Of a DNA stretch of 53,645 nucleotides, positions 1 through 9,543 are shown one piece after another. A program made the translations under genes and the position numbers. Below the pieces are notes generated by a model, which did no database searches, was not told the origin of the DNA, and was given only the letters and a program-made list of their open reading frames with translations. The number at the start of each line of letters is the position of its first letter. Within the stretch, counting starts at the first letter, position 1. Origin of the DNA: an uncultured beta proteobacterium (lineage in GTDB: Bacteria > Pseudomonadota > Gammaproteobacteria > Burkholderiales > SG8-39); assembly GCA_902826155.1 (NCBI GenBank), contig CADEDU010000005.1, forward strand, positions 24,784 through 78,428, given 5' to 3'.

Positions 1-173
1 AATTGCCAAGTGGTTCGAGCTGGCAGGCACACGCTTCCGGTGCGGGGCCAAGGTCGCGAGGTTGCCTTGCCATGCTACCATTCCAACGTGTCGCACTGCT
101 TTGCGATGCATGGAGCGCAGGCTCGCGGTCTCGGCTGGACGCTCTGATCGTTCCCGTCCCCGAGTCCTTCTGA
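1..173 (+). CDS. possible C-terminal end of an unrecognised ORF
   Basis: A frame is open from the window edge and closes with TGA at 171-173, two bases before the GTG start of the next gene. About 56 codons are visible. They are rich in Ser, Arg, Leu and Ala, and I recognise no domain. The close spacing to the following methyltransferase would fit an operon. However, another frame is also open through this stretch, so this may not be coding at all. Confidence 0.2.
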   Translation, partial: LPSGSSWQAHASGAGPRSRGCLAMLPFQRVALLCDAWSAGSRSRLDALIVPVPESF

Positions 174-174
174 T

Positions 175-897
175 GTGGTCATGCCCACGAACGGATCCGC
201 AACGCCCGCTTCAGACGTCACCAAGACCCGTGAGCCTCAATACCAGGAGTGCCTCGACGCGGTTGCCGCGCGCGGATACGAGCGGTTGGGACTCCGGAGC
301 AGCCAGAGTTGGCATGACGATCCGAAGCATCTGCTGTTCAGACTATCGCGCTACAAGTTCGTCGCCAAGATGCTGTCGGGGAGCGAGCACGTGCTCGAGA
401 TCGGCTGCGGCGATGCATTCGGAACCCGTCTGGTACAGCAGGAAGTCAAGGCACTGACGGCAACCGATTTCGATCAGGTCTTCGTCGAGGACGTCACGGC
501 GCGGATGGTGGATCGGTGGAGATTCCGCGTATTCACGCACGACCTGTTGGCGGGCCCAATTTCCGGCAGCTACGACGGCGTTTTCGCGCTTGATGTTCTC
601 GAGCATATCGCTCCGCAGAACGAAGAGGTTTTTCTAGCAAACGCGTTCGCGCCGCTCACGCAGTATGGCGTTGGCATCATCGGCATGCCATCGTTGGAGA
701 GTCAGGCGCACGCATCGCCGACCAGTCGCGCGGGTCATGTCAACTGCAAGACCATGCCCGAACTCAAGAAGACGATGAAGACTTTCTTCCATAATGTTTT
801 CATGTTCTCCATGAACGACGAGGTCGTGCACACAGGATTTCATCCGATGGCCCACTATCTATTCGCCGTGGGCGCCGGTGTGAAGTCCCGTGGATAG
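175..897 (+). CDS. class I SAM-dependent methyltransferase
   Basis: A 240-residue protein with the Rossmann methyltransferase signature. Motif I (VLEIGCGDAFGT) lies near residues 73-84 and binds S-adenosylmethionine. The DVLEHI motif near residue 141 is the post-II/motif IV region typical of the Methyltransf_11/23 families. No membrane segment or signal peptide is seen, so it should be cytoplasmic. The start is GTG at 175, or ATG at 181; neither has a strong ribosome site. It is followed on the same strand by sugar-activation genes. This suggests methylation of a nucleotide sugar or a growing glycan, but the acceptor cannot be read from the sequence. Confidence 0.8.
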   Translation: MVMPTNGSATPASDVTKTREPQYQECLDAVAARGYERLGLRSSQSWHDDPKHLLFRLSRYKFVAKMLSGSEHVLEIGCGDAFGTRLVQQEVKALTATDFDQVFVEDVTARMVDRWRFRVFTHDLLAGPISGSYDGVFALDVLEHIAPQNEEVFLANAFAPLTQYGVGIIGMPSLESQAHASPTSRAGHVNCKTMPELKKTMKTFFHNVFMFSMNDEVVHTGFHPMAHYLFAVGAGVKSRG

Positions 898-951
898 TTG
901 CTGGGCGCATCGCATGGGCGGACGGCCAGTCTAGTTCGTACCGGGGGGTAA

Positions 952-2454
952 ATGCGCGCATCGGGAGATTCTCGAGACGCCGACCGCGAGCGCTTGGTCG
1001 AAGATATCCGGCGGCGCGCGGGAGGCGACCGGCGAATCGTCTTCGTTTCCGGCAACTTCAACATCATCCACCCGGGTCACTTGAGGCTGCTGCAGTTCGC
1101 CGCGGACTGCGGCGACTTTCTGGTTGTGGGAGTCAACTCGGACTCTGCGCCCGCCGTGACCATCCCGGCCGTCATGCGCCTGGAGGGTGTGCGCGCTATT
1201 GGCATCGTCGATTTCGCCTTCCTTCTCGACGAACCTGCCGAGAGTTTCATTCGCAAGCTCACTCCTGCCGTGGTTGTTAAGGGAAAGGAGTTTGAAAATG
1301 GTCGCAATCCGGAACAGGAGGTTGTTGATTCCTACGGGGGGACGCTTCTCTTCGGTTCGGGAGAAGTGCGGTTCTCTTCCCTCGATTTGCTCCAGCGGGA
1401 ACTCCTGGAGACCAATTTTTCGACCATCCGCAAGCCGCTCGACTTCCCCGCGCGGCATGCATTCGAACTTACCCAATTGGTGGAGGTCGTCCGGTCTTTC
1501 ACCAAGCTACGCGTCACGGTCGTCGGCGATCTGATCGTCGACGAGTACATCAACTGCGACGCGCTGGGCATGTCGCAGGAAGACCCGACGATCGTCGTCA
1601 CCCCGATTCGAACCGACCGGTTCGTCGGTGGTGCGGGCATCGTCGCCGCCCACGCGAAGGGCCTGGGCGCAAGCGTGCGCTACTACACGATTACCGGCCA
1701 TGACGAAACCGCAAGGTTCGCCGAGGAGACGCTCGGGCGGCAGGGCATCGGCGGCGCGTTCGTGCGCGATGACAGCAGACCCACGACCCTCAAGCAACGC
1801 TATCGCGCCGATGGGAAGACCCTTCTGCGGGTCAGCCATCTGCGCCAGCACGACGTGAGTCATGCACTTGCCGAGCAGATTTTCGAGCATGTTCGTCCGG
1901 CTCTCGATGACACCGATCTGCTGCTCTTCTCCGATTTCAACTACGGGTGTCTGCCGCAACCTCTCGTCGATCAGCTCACCCGACACTGCGTCGAACGAAA
2001 AATCATGATGGTCGCCGACAGCCAGGCGTCCTCGCAGATGGGGGACGTGTCCCGATTCGCCAACATGCGGCTTCTGACTCCCACCGAACGCGAGGCGCGG
2101 CTCGCGACGCGTGATTTCAGTTCCGGGCTCGTAGTGATGGCCGAAACGCTACGTAAGAAGGCGAACGCGCGGGACGTTCTCGTCACGTTGGGCGCGGAGG
2201 GGTTGCTCATTCACGCGCACGATCGCAGCACCGATGGGATGGCGACCGACCGGCTGCCCGCGTTCAATACGGCTCCGAAGGACGTGTCCGGCGCGGGCGA
2301 CTCATTGCTCACCTGTGCGTCGATGGCCCTTGCCGTCGGAGCGGATATCTGGAGGGCCGCCTATCTGGGGTCGATTGCGGCAGGATGCCAGACCAGCCGG
2401 GTGGGAAACACTCCGCTCTCGGCCGAGGATATCTGCATGGAGCTTTCACTCTGA
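952..2454 (+). CDS. cytidylyltransferase-like / PfkB-family sugar kinase fusion
   Basis: A 500-residue bifunctional protein. The N-terminal domain (about residues 28-160) has the nucleotidyltransferase HxGH motif as HPGH at 40-43 within GNFNIIHPGH. The C-terminal domain (about 180-495) is a PfkB/ribokinase-type kinase with its catalytic GAGD at 447-450. HldE of heptose biosynthesis has the same two activities, but with the kinase first; here the order is reversed. The likely role is phosphorylation and nucleotidyl activation of a sugar for surface glycan synthesis, possibly heptose-like. A purine-rich run (GGGGGG) lies just upstream of the ATG. The stop overlaps the next gene by four bases, so the two are probably translationally coupled. 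Confidence 0.8.
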   Translation: MRASGDSRDADRERLVEDIRRRAGGDRRIVFVSGNFNIIHPGHLRLLQFAADCGDFLVVGVNSDSAPAVTIPAVMRLEGVRAIGIVDFAFLLDEPAESFIRKLTPAVVVKGKEFENGRNPEQEVVDSYGGTLLFGSGEVRFSSLDLLQRELLETNFSTIRKPLDFPARHAFELTQLVEVVRSFTKLRVTVVGDLIVDEYINCDALGMSQEDPTIVVTPIRTDRFVGGAGIVAAHAKGLGASVRYYTITGHDETARFAEETLGRQGIGGAFVRDDSRPTTLKQRYRADGKTLLRVSHLRQHDVSHALAEQIFEHVRPALDDTDLLLFSDFNYGCLPQPLVDQLTRHCVERKIMMVADSQASSQMGDVSRFANMRLLTPTEREARLATRDFSSGLVVMAETLRKKANARDVLVTLGAEGLLIHAHDRSTDGMATDRLPAFNTAPKDVSGAGDSLLTCASMALAVGADIWRAAYLGSIAAGCQTSRVGNTPLSAEDICMELSL

Positions 2455-3143
2455 GGGCGCTATTGCTCGCTGCCGGCCTGGGCACTCGATTGCGTCCGAT
2501 CACTGAGACGGTGCCAAAGTGTCTGGTGTCGATTCGCGGCAGACCATTGTTGGCGTACTGGCTCGATGCGCTGCTTTCCGGGGGCGTGGACAGAACTCTC
2601 ATCAACACGCACTACCTCGCGGAGGCGGTCCGCGCGTACATAGATGCGTCGTGCTGGCGCGATCGCGTGGATCTCGTCCATGAGGACGAACTCCTCGGGA
2701 CGGGTGGCACCATCCTGGCGAATCGTGAATGGCTGGGCACCGGCCCATTCATGGTCGCGCACGCAGACAACCTGACCAGATTCGACGTAGCGGGATTCAT
2801 CGCTGCGCACGCCAATCGGCCGGCGCAGGCCGAGATAACGATGATGACCTTCGCAACGGACTCACCGCAGTCTTGCGGAATCGTGGAGCTCGACGGCAAC
2901 GGTGTCGTGGTTGGCTTCCACGAGAAGGTCGAAAACCCGCCTGGCAATCTCGCAAATGCGGCCGTTTATATTCTCGAACCTGCCGTAGCCAGCTACCTTG
3001 CGTCCCTTGGTCGCAAAGTGATCGACCTGTCCACCGAGGTGCTGCCGCACTACATCGGGCGCATCACGACTTTCCACAACGCAGACTATCACCGCGACAT
3101 CGGCACGATCGAGAGTCTTCGAATGGCCCAGGCCGAGTTCTGA
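2451..3143 (+). CDS. sugar-1-phosphate nucleotidyltransferase (RmlA/HddC-like), probable CTG start
   Basis: This protein carries the NTP-transferase signature LLAAGLGTRLRP at its very N-terminus, then PKCL, a DN metal-site segment (AHADNL) and the GTGGT loop. It should transfer a nucleotidyl group to a sugar 1-phosphate; specificity is not readable (GDP-heptose and GDP-mannose enzymes look alike). An ATG at 2385 gives 22 extra residues inside the preceding gene with no spaced ribosome site. The CTG at 2451 gives a family-like N-terminus of 230 residues, lies eight bases after GGAG, and overlaps the upstream TGA as CTGA. That mirrors the ATGA/GTGA overlaps elsewhere in the locus. I therefore favour CTG. 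Confidence 0.8.
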   Translation: MRALLLAAGLGTRLRPITETVPKCLVSIRGRPLLAYWLDALLSGGVDRTLINTHYLAEAVRAYIDASCWRDRVDLVHEDELLGTGGTILANREWLGTGPFMVAHADNLTRFDVAGFIAAHANRPAQAEITMMTFATDSPQSCGIVELDGNGVVVGFHEKVENPPGNLANAAVYILEPAVASYLASLGRKVIDLSTEVLPHYIGRITTFHNADYHRDIGTIESLRMAQAEF

Positions 3144-3150
3144 ACGGGGC

Positions 3151-4179
3151 CTATCGTCGCGACATCCGCACGCCCATGCCCACCGCGAGCGAGCCGAGCG
3201 CCCTATACCAGACCATAGGCGCGATGTCGAATGGGCGCAAAGCCAGAAAGAGCAGTGCAGTCTTCAGAGAATTGGCACTCGCCGGCAAGGCGCGCGCAAG
3301 AGCAAGCATTCCGTCGGCCCACCAATGCCGGGCAACCATCGGTTCCGTGAGCGAAAACGACTTGCGGGAACGAATCGCGGCAAATCGGATACGTGCCTGA
3401 GTGCGTCGATTCATTGCTTCGTCGTAGAGTGCCGGCGCGATCGCGCGGCCGCGGTCTAGCAACGCGCCCAGCACCCTCTCCGTGACGATTGGATCCTGCA
3501 GGGTGCGATCGAGGAAGCTGCCCTCGTGGCGACGCAAGCTGGCTAGTGGAACCGGGGAGAAGATTGCACCATGTCGGCTTGAAATGGCCAGGCATGCAAA
3601 CAGGTCGGAGAAGGCACCGAGCGAGGGGTCGAATCCGCCCACTTCATCGAGCGCGTCGCGACGATAGATCATGGTTCCTGCGAACCAGCTGCCGAGGCGA
3701 CGGGCGAGACGACGACATTCGGGCGGACCAAAGTAGCGATCGCGCAGCGACACCACTGCGGATGGATAGATCCGGGTGGACATCCCATCCTGATCGGTCA
3801 TCCACATCATCGCTGACCACAGTCCCGCATCGGGATAGCGGTCGAGGCATTGGCGCGCACGTGCAAACACACCAGCGGCCAGGAAGTCGTTGGCCGAAAG
3901 GCAGTAGACGTACCTGCTACGCGCCTCGCGAATGCCGATATTGAAAGCGCGATTGACTCCGACATTGGTCGGATTGCGGACCAGGCGCGCGAAAGGGCAG
4001 TCGCGGATCAAGTCCTGAATGATCGCAACACTGTTGTCTGTGGACGCGTCGTCGACGACGATCAACTCGTCCGGTAGTGGCCGTTGTCGCAATACCGAAC
4101 CGATCGACTCGCCGAGATACCGTCCATCGTTGTGGTTCGGGATCACGACCGACAGGCTGAATGCAGCACCGGAACTCAT
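3151..4179 (-). CDS. family 2 glycosyltransferase
   Basis: A 342-residue GT-A fold glycosyltransferase. The N-terminus has SVVIPNHNDGRYL followed by the ELIVVDDASTDN segment that binds the nucleotide sugar. A downstream GGFD motif follows. The C-terminal ~70 residues contain a hydrophobic stretch (LKTALLFLALRPFD) that may anchor it to the inner membrane. It is the last gene of the minus-strand rhamnose operon. Its ATG at 4179 overlaps the rfbD stop as ATGA, so I take this start and not an in-frame ATG 42 bases upstream. A rhamnosyltransferase role is plausible from context, but it is inference. Confidence 0.88.
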   Translation of the reverse strand: MSSGAAFSLSVVIPNHNDGRYLGESIGSVLRQRPLPDELIVVDDASTDNSVAIIQDLIRDCPFARLVRNPTNVGVNRAFNIGIREARSRYVYCLSANDFLAAGVFARARQCLDRYPDAGLWSAMMWMTDQDGMSTRIYPSAVVSLRDRYFGPPECRRLARRLGSWFAGTMIYRRDALDEVGGFDPSLGAFSDLFACLAISSRHGAIFSPVPLASLRRHEGSFLDRTLQDPIVTERVLGALLDRGRAIAPALYDEAMNRRTQARIRFAAIRSRKSFSLTEPMVARHWWADGMLALARALPASANSLKTALLFLALRPFDIAPMVWYRALGSLAVGMGVRMSRR

Positions 4180-5078
4180 CTGCCCGCTTCGAGTCCGGTC
4201 GCCCGAAGTTCGGCGAGGCATCGCTCGACGCCGTCGAGCCAGTTGGGAAGCGTGATCCTGAACGCCTTCTCCAGGCGGGCGCAGTTCATCCGTGAATTGG
4301 CGGGACGGCTGGCGATGGCAGCAAATTCCGCGGCCGAAACAGGCACTAGCCGGGCGGTCCTGTGGCCGCGCCGCCTGAGGTGGCCCGCGATCGTCGAGGC
4401 GAATCCCAACCAGCTCGTCTCTCCAGCAGCAGCCAAGTGCAGGGTACCCTCGGGCGCGTCATGGTCCTGCTCGCGCAAGACCGCGCGAGCAGTGATATCT
4501 CCGATGAGTCGAGCACCGGTGGGAGCTCCGAACTGGTCCCGAACAACTCGCACTTCATCGCGCTCGTCCAATAAACGAATCATCTTCAGCAGGAAGTTGT
4601 CGCTTCGATTGCTGTACACCCAACTAACACGCAGCAGCAGGTGCCTGCACCCGGAGGCCGCGATGGCTCGCTCTCCGGCAAGCTTCGACACTCCATACCA
4701 ATTGACAGGATCCGGCTGATCCTCCTCTACATAAGGCTCGGACTTGCGGCCATCGAAGACATAGTCGGTTGAAAAATGGACCAGCAATGCGCCGGAGCGT
4801 CTTGCCTCCTGAGCGAGAACCCCTACTGCGTGCGCATTGACCGCGAATGCCCGATCACGCTCGGTCTCCGCCCGATCCACCGCCGTGAATGCCGCCGCGT
4901 TCACGATGACCTGCGGTGCGACCTGCCGCACCGTGCAAACCAATCCGTCGATGTCCTCGAGATCCAGCGTCGCGCGATCGGGCGCCATGACTTCTATCGC
5001 GGTTCCCCTGACGGCTCCGATTGCCCGAACAACCTCCCAGCCGACCTGACCGTTAGAGCCCGTCACCAGCACCTTCAC
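4176..5078 (-). CDS. rfbD: dTDP-4-dehydrorhamnose reductase
   Basis: A 300-residue short-chain reductase that makes dTDP-L-rhamnose from dTDP-4-dehydro-L-rhamnose with NAD(P)H. The N-terminal nucleotide-binding motif is TGSNGQVG. The family motif STDYVFDG and the catalytic YGVSK (Tyr-x3-Lys) are both present. The GTG start at 5078 overlaps the rfbC stop as GTGA and puts the Rossmann motif at the N-terminus; longer in-frame starts would add 35 unrelated residues inside rfbC. It is fourth in the order rfbB-A-C-D. Confidence 0.96.
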   Translation of the reverse strand: MKVLVTGSNGQVGWEVVRAIGAVRGTAIEVMAPDRATLDLEDIDGLVCTVRQVAPQVIVNAAAFTAVDRAETERDRAFAVNAHAVGVLAQEARRSGALLVHFSTDYVFDGRKSEPYVEEDQPDPVNWYGVSKLAGERAIAASGCRHLLLRVSWVYSNRSDNFLLKMIRLLDERDEVRVVRDQFGAPTGARLIGDITARAVLREQDHDAPEGTLHLAAAGETSWLGFASTIAGHLRRRGHRTARLVPVSAAEFAAIASRPANSRMNCARLEKAFRITLPNWLDGVERCLAELRATGLEAGR

Positions 5079-5617
5079 GGGTATACCTCGGCGTTGCCGA
5101 GTCGCGCTCCACTTGCATCGCGAGTCGAAACGACCGGCAATAGCCCAGTAGGCCAATCGATTGCAAGATCCGGATCGCTCCAAAGAAGCACACGTTCATC
5201 CTCTGGGGAGTAGTAGTCGGTGACTTTGTAGACCACGTCGGCGCTCGCCGACAGCACGAGAAAGCCGTGCGCGCACCCCGGAGGTACCCAGATCATCCTG
5301 TGGTTCGCGGCCGAGAGTCGTGCGGCGGTCCACTTGCCGAAGGCACTTGACGAGCGTCGCAGATCGACCGCCACGTCGAAGATCTCGCCGCTCACTACCC
5401 GCACCAACTTCCCCTGCGGCTTGTGGATCTGATAGTGAAGTCCTCGCAGCACCCTCGCGTTGGAGTGAGAGTGATTATCCTGGACGAAGGGTGCTTCTAT
5501 CCCCAGTTGGAGCATCATTCGAGAGTTCCAGCTTTCGAGGAACCATCCGCGTGCGTCCTCGTGGACGTCGGGCTCGATGAGTAGAACCCCGGGAAGTGAG
5601 GTTGATCTGCTGATCAT
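5075..5617 (-). CDS. rfbC: dTDP-4-dehydrorhamnose 3,5-epimerase
   Basis: A 180-residue cupin epimerase, the usual family length. The catalytic-histidine segment RGLHYQ and the FDVAVDLR strand are clear. The late [13 protein letters not shown] segment contains the family Tyr residues. It converts dTDP-4-keto-6-deoxyglucose to dTDP-4-keto-L-rhamnose. The ATG at 5617 overlaps the rfbA stop as ATGA. A longer frame reaching 5746 would only add residues that overlap rfbA. Confidence 0.96.
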   Translation of the reverse strand: MISRSTSLPGVLLIEPDVHEDARGWFLESWNSRMMLQLGIEAPFVQDNHSHSNARVLRGLHYQIHKPQGKLVRVVSGEIFDVAVDLRRSSSAFGKWTAARLSAANHRMIWVPPGCAHGFLVLSASADVVYKVTDYYSPEDERVLLWSDPDLAIDWPTGLLPVVSTRDASGARLGNAEVYP

Positions 5618-6492
5618 CGATAGACGGGGTCCTTCAAGATGCGCATCAGGTACTCGCCGTAGCCCGTGTTCACCAAAGGCCTTGCCAGCTGTTCCAGATC
5701 GGAGGCCGATATGTAGTGCATCCGGTAGGCAATCTCTTCCGGACACGCAACCTTCAGGCCTTGGCGCCGCTCCAGCGTTTCAATGAACTGCGAGGCCTCG
5801 AGCAGCGACTCGTGAGTGCCTGTGTCGAACCACGCGTAGCCGCGCCCCAGTGCCACGACTTCGAGTGCCTCCCGCTCGAGGTACGTGCGGTTGATGTCGG
5901 ATATCTCCAGCTCTCCGCGTCGCGAAGGCCGCAGGCTCCTCGCGATCTCCACTACCTTCGCATCATAGAAATAGAGACCGGTAACCGCGAACCGCGACTT
6001 CGGGTGCGCCGGTTTCTCTTCAATGGATCGTGCCCTGCCGCGAGCATCCAGCTCGACGACGCCATAACGATTCGGATCGGTTACCGGATAGGCGAAGATC
6101 GTCGCGCCGCCCGTCTTTGCAGCGACCCGCTGCAGTTCATCCGAGAGATCGTTGCCGTGGAACAGGTTGTCGCCGAGGATCAGGCAGCAGGGGCCGCCTT
6201 GAATGAACGCGTGCCCGATCAGGAACGCCTGCGCGATTCCGTTGGGCTCGCGTTGCACGGCGTACTCGATTTGCACTCCCCATTGGCTGCCGTTTCCTAG
6301 CAGGCGTTCGAAGCGCTCCTGCTCGTGGGGGACGGTGATCACCAGGATCTCCCGAATTCCGGCCAGCATGAGCACCGAAAGGGGATAGTAGATCATCGGT
6401 TTGTCATAGACCGGGAGCAGCTGCTTCGAAACCGCCCGGGTAACAGGGTACAAGCGCGTGCCGTTTCCACCGGCCAGAATGATGCCTTTCAC
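5614..6492 (-). CDS. rfbA: glucose-1-phosphate thymidylyltransferase
   Basis: A 292-residue protein of standard RmlA length, beginning with [16 protein letters not shown], the nucleotide-binding signature, followed by [21 protein letters not shown] carries the metal-binding Asp. It makes dTDP-glucose, the first step to dTDP-rhamnose. The start is GTG at 6492, overlapping the rfbB stop as GTGA. Confidence 0.97.
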   Translation of the reverse strand: MKGIILAGGNGTRLYPVTRAVSKQLLPVYDKPMIYYPLSVLMLAGIREILVITVPHEQERFERLLGNGSQWGVQIEYAVQREPNGIAQAFLIGHAFIQGGPCCLILGDNLFHGNDLSDELQRVAAKTGGATIFAYPVTDPNRYGVVELDARGRARSIEEKPAHPKSRFAVTGLYFYDAKVVEIARSLRPSRRGELEISDINRTYLEREALEVVALGRGYAWFDTGTHESLLEASQFIETLERRQGLKVACPEEIAYRMHYISASDLEQLARPLVNTGYGEYLMRILKDPVYR

Positions 6493-7562
6493 GCAGACGC
6501 CCTTTCCCCGTAGTTTCGATTGATCCAGTCGCGGTAGTCGCCGGTTTGCACCTCAGTGAGCCATCGACTGTTCGACAGATACCAGGAAGCGGTTTCACGA
6601 AGACCGATATCGAAACTCGTCAGCGATTGCCATCCGGTGTCGCGTCGTATCTTGGCGCTATCAATTGCATACCTGCGATCGTGTCCCGGCCGGTCGGTGA
6701 CGAACTCGATCAGATCCTCGTAACGCGCCGATCCCGGCAGCGGCCGGACCTGATCGAGAAGTCGACAAAGGGCACCAACGACTTGCAGATTGGTCTGTTC
6801 GACACCGCTTCCCACGTTGTAGGTCTCACCGGGTCTGCCCCGCTCGAGCAAAAGTTCCAAGGCGTCGCAGTGATCATGTACGAAAAGCCAGTCTCGACGC
6901 TGCAACCCATCGCCGTACACGGGTAGTCGCCTACCCGCCAGCGCATTCACCAAGGTCAGAGGAATCAGCTTCTCGGGAAACTGATAAGGCCCGTAGTTGT
7001 TCGAACAATTCGAACACAGCGTCGGTAACCGGTAGGTGCCCCAGTAAGCGCGGACGAAATGGTCGGCAGCTGCTTTCGATGCGGCATACGGGCTATTGGG
7101 CGCGTACGGCGTGGACTCGCTGAACGGGGGATCGTCTGCCGCAAGCGATCCGTAGACCTCGTCGGTCGAAACCTGAAGGAATCGAAACGAATTTTGGTCG
7201 CTTGGGGGCAACTGATCCCAATGGCGCTTTGCTTCGTCGAGCAACGTGCAGGTCCCGACTACATTCGTCTCCACGAATGGTGCTGTTTCTGCAATCGAAC
7301 GGTCGACGTGGGTCTCGGCGGCGAAATGGAAGATGGCACGCGGGCGCCTTGTAGACAGGAGCGAGCGCACGAGTTCCCGATTGCAGATGTCGCCTCGCAC
7401 GAACTCATGGCGACGATTGCCCGATAACGCCGCCAAGTTTTCCAGATTTCCAGCGTAGCTCAGCTTGTCGAGGTTCACCACCAGCTCGTCATGGCGGTGC
7501 AACCATCGACGCACAAAGTTCGAACCAATGAAGCCTGCACCGCCGGTTACGAGAATGGTCAT
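6489..7562 (-). CDS. rfbB: dTDP-glucose 4,6-dehydratase
   Basis: A 357-residue extended short-chain dehydrogenase. NAD binding is by TGGAGFIG near the N-terminus. The catalytic Thr-Asp-Glu triad is in STDEVYG, and the Tyr/Lys pair in [10 protein letters not shown]. The [13 protein letters not shown] segment is typical of RmlB. The ATG at 7562 gives the canonical N-terminus; an in-frame ATG 51 bases upstream adds unrelated residues. It leads the rfbBACD-glycosyltransferase run, 58 bases downstream of the dehydratase gene on the same strand, so all six may be one transcript. Confidence 0.97.
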   Translation of the reverse strand: MTILVTGGAGFIGSNFVRRWLHRHDELVVNLDKLSYAGNLENLAALSGNRRHEFVRGDICNRELVRSLLSTRRPRAIFHFAAETHVDRSIAETAPFVETNVVGTCTLLDEAKRHWDQLPPSDQNSFRFLQVSTDEVYGSLAADDPPFSESTPYAPNSPYAASKAAADHFVRAYWGTYRLPTLCSNCSNNYGPYQFPEKLIPLTLVNALAGRRLPVYGDGLQRRDWLFVHDHCDALELLLERGRPGETYNVGSGVEQTNLQVVGALCRLLDQVRPLPGSARYEDLIEFVTDRPGHDRRYAIDSAKIRRDTGWQSLTSFDIGLRETASWYLSNSRWLTEVQTGDYRDWINRNYGERASA

Positions 7563-7620
7563 CTGAAGCAAACCGAGTGCGCAAGAATTGGCCGCAATAC
7601 GGCCGGTACGCAAGTCCGAA

Positions 7621-9543
7621 TCATTCTATTCCGCCGTTCGCGCTCGTGCTGCTGAACTCCGGGCGAACGTGCAGCGCGTTGTCCGCGCCGGTCGGGTCCC
7701 GGTCGTCGCGCAAATATTCTGGAACGAGCGCCATCAGCTTTCCGCGGACCGTCTCGTCGCCGGGCTGGCGCGCCTCTTTTGGCCATACGCGCAATGCTTC
7801 CAGCCACACTAATTTCTGTGCGGGCCGCGCCAGAGCGATTCGAACCTTTGCATGCTGGGTTGGCAGAGAGGTTTCGTCATCGGTCAACAGCTCCTCGAAC
7901 AACTTCTCGCCGGGCCGCAGGCCGGTGATCTGGATCTTGATGTCGTCTTCGGAAAAACCCGATAGCCGGATCATGTCGCGCGCAAGATCGAGGATGCGCA
8001 CCGGCTCACCCATGTCGAGCACGTAGATCTCACCGCCCTGGCCCATGGCGCCGGCCTGCAGCACGAGCTGGCACGCCTCGGGGATCGACATGAAGTAGCG
8101 GCGCACGTCGGCGTGGGTGACGGTGACCGGCCCCCCCGATGCGATCTGCCTGCGAAACAGCGGGATCACGCTGCCGGTGCTGCCCAGCACGTTGCCGAAG
8201 CGCACCATCACGAAACGCGTGCTCGCGCCGGTCTGCAGCGCCTGGCAAACCATCTCGGCGAGCCGCTTGCTCGCGCCCATCACGCTGGTCGGGTTGACCG
8301 CCTTGTCGGTGGAGATGAAGACCAACTTGGCCACACCCGCCGCGATGGCCGCCTCGCCGACCACCAGCGTGCCGTAGACGTTGTTGCGCACCGCCTCCCA
8401 GGCGTTCTCCTCTTCCATGAGCGGCACGTGCTTGTATGCCGCAGCATGAAACACGACATCGGGCCGATGCTTGTTGAGCACCGCGCGCACCCGCGCTTCG
8501 TCGCGCACGTCGCCTGCCACGCACACGATAGGCAGTTGCGGATGCTGCGCGCGGAACTCCTGCTCGATCGTGTAGAGCGCGAACTCGCTGATCTCGAAGA
8601 ACACCAGCTTGGTGGGCGCGTAACGCGCGATCTGCCGGCACAGCTCCGAGCCGATCGAGCCGCCGGCGCCTGTGACCATCGCGACCTTGCCGGCGACGTA
8701 CTGGCCGATCGCGGCGTCATCGAGGGTGATCTGCTCGCGCCCGAGCAGGTCTTCCACGTCGACACGGCGCATCTGCGAGACCTGCACTTTGCCGCTCACC
8801 AGATCGTCGGTCGAGGGAACGGTGAATACCGAGAGCCCTGCGCTGTTTGCGAGCTTCACCGCGCGCCTGCGCTGGGCCATCGTGGCCGAGGGCATCGCCA
8901 CGATTGCGTGCTTGGCATCGTGGCGTTTGGCGTGTTCGGCCACGTCGTCGATCGCACCAAGCACCGGCACGCCCTGAATCAGCGCTCCGCGCCGCTTGCT
9001 CGAATCGTCGAGCAAACCCACCACGCGCCACTCGCGGCTCGTGGATAGTGACCGCACCAGTTGTTCAGCGGCCTGTCCGCCTCCAAGCACGATGACGTAC
9101 TTGCTCTCCAGCGAGCGCAGCGAAGTGAAGTGCCCTTCCTTCCACGCACGATAGAAGATGCGGCTGCCGGCTAACACCAGCAACAACAGGATCGGGCTCA
9201 GCACCAGCACCGAGCGCGGCACTTGCGGCTGCGGTTGCCACAACAGGAAAAGCATCGCGACGGCCAGAGCACTCGTACCGACGGCGAGCACGATGCGCCG
9301 CAGATCGGGCAGGCTGGCGAAGCGCCACACGCCGCGATACAGACCGAACCAATAGAAGACAGCCGCATTGAGTGCGACCACCGGCAACAGGTCGCGCATC
9401 AACGCTTCAGCGTAGAGCGCCGGAACGTCGAAGTTGAAGCGCAGCAGATACGCAACGCTCCAGGCGATGCCCGCGGCGAGCACGTCGTGAACGAATGCGA
9501 GGGAACGACGCGGATTCATCTGCGAGGGAGGGCCCGGGAGCAC
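7621..9543 (-). CDS. membrane-anchored UDP-GlcNAc 4,6-dehydratase (FlaA1/PglF/CapD-like)
   Basis: A 640-residue protein (632 if ATG 9519 is used). About four hydrophobic helices occupy the first ~150 residues. A first Rossmann-like CoA-binding domain (VLGGGQAAEQL) follows, then the catalytic short-chain dehydratase domain with TGAGGSIGSELC. The catalytic motif is STDKAVNPTSVMGASKR. The Met where most relatives have Tyr is characteristic of the PglF/WbpM group of UDP-GlcNAc 4,6-dehydratases. It acts at the inner membrane to make 4-keto-6-deoxy HexNAc for surface glycans. It lies directly upstream of rfbB on the same strand. Confidence 0.92.
   Translation of the reverse strand: MLPGPPSQMNPRRSLAFVHDVLAAGIAWSVAYLLRFNFDVPALYAEALMRDLLPVVALNAAVFYWFGLYRGVWRFASLPDLRRIVLAVGTSALAVAMLFLLWQPQPQVPRSVLVLSPILLLLVLAGSRIFYRAWKEGHFTSLRSLESKYVIVLGGGQAAEQLVRSLSTSREWRVVGLLDDSSKRRGALIQGVPVLGAIDDVAEHAKRHDAKHAIVAMPSATMAQRRRAVKLANSAGLSVFTVPSTDDLVSGKVQVSQMRRVDVEDLLGREQITLDDAAIGQYVAGKVAMVTGAGGSIGSELCRQIARYAPTKLVFFEISEFALYTIEQEFRAQHPQLPIVCVAGDVRDEARVRAVLNKHRPDVVFHAAAYKHVPLMEEENAWEAVRNNVYGTLVVGEAAIAAGVAKLVFISTDKAVNPTSVMGASKRLAEMVCQALQTGASTRFVMVRFGNVLGSTGSVIPLFRRQIASGGPVTVTHADVRRYFMSIPEACQLVLQAGAMGQGGEIYVLDMGEPVRILDLARDMIRLSGFSEDDIKIQITGLRPGEKLFEELLTDDETSLPTQHAKVRIALARPAQKLVWLEALRVWPKEARQPGDETVRGKLMALVPEYLRDDRDPTGADNALHVRPEFSSTSANGGIE

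Noticed and set aside
62..457. 131-codon plus-strand frame overlapping the first methyltransferase
   Set aside because: Arg/Ser-rich shadow; the overlapping frame has the SAM-binding motif.
7590..7604. Perfect 5-bp hairpin GGCCG/CGGCC between the dehydratase gene and rfbB as a terminator
   Set aside because: The stem is short and no T run follows on the minus strand, so read-through into rfbB is more likely.
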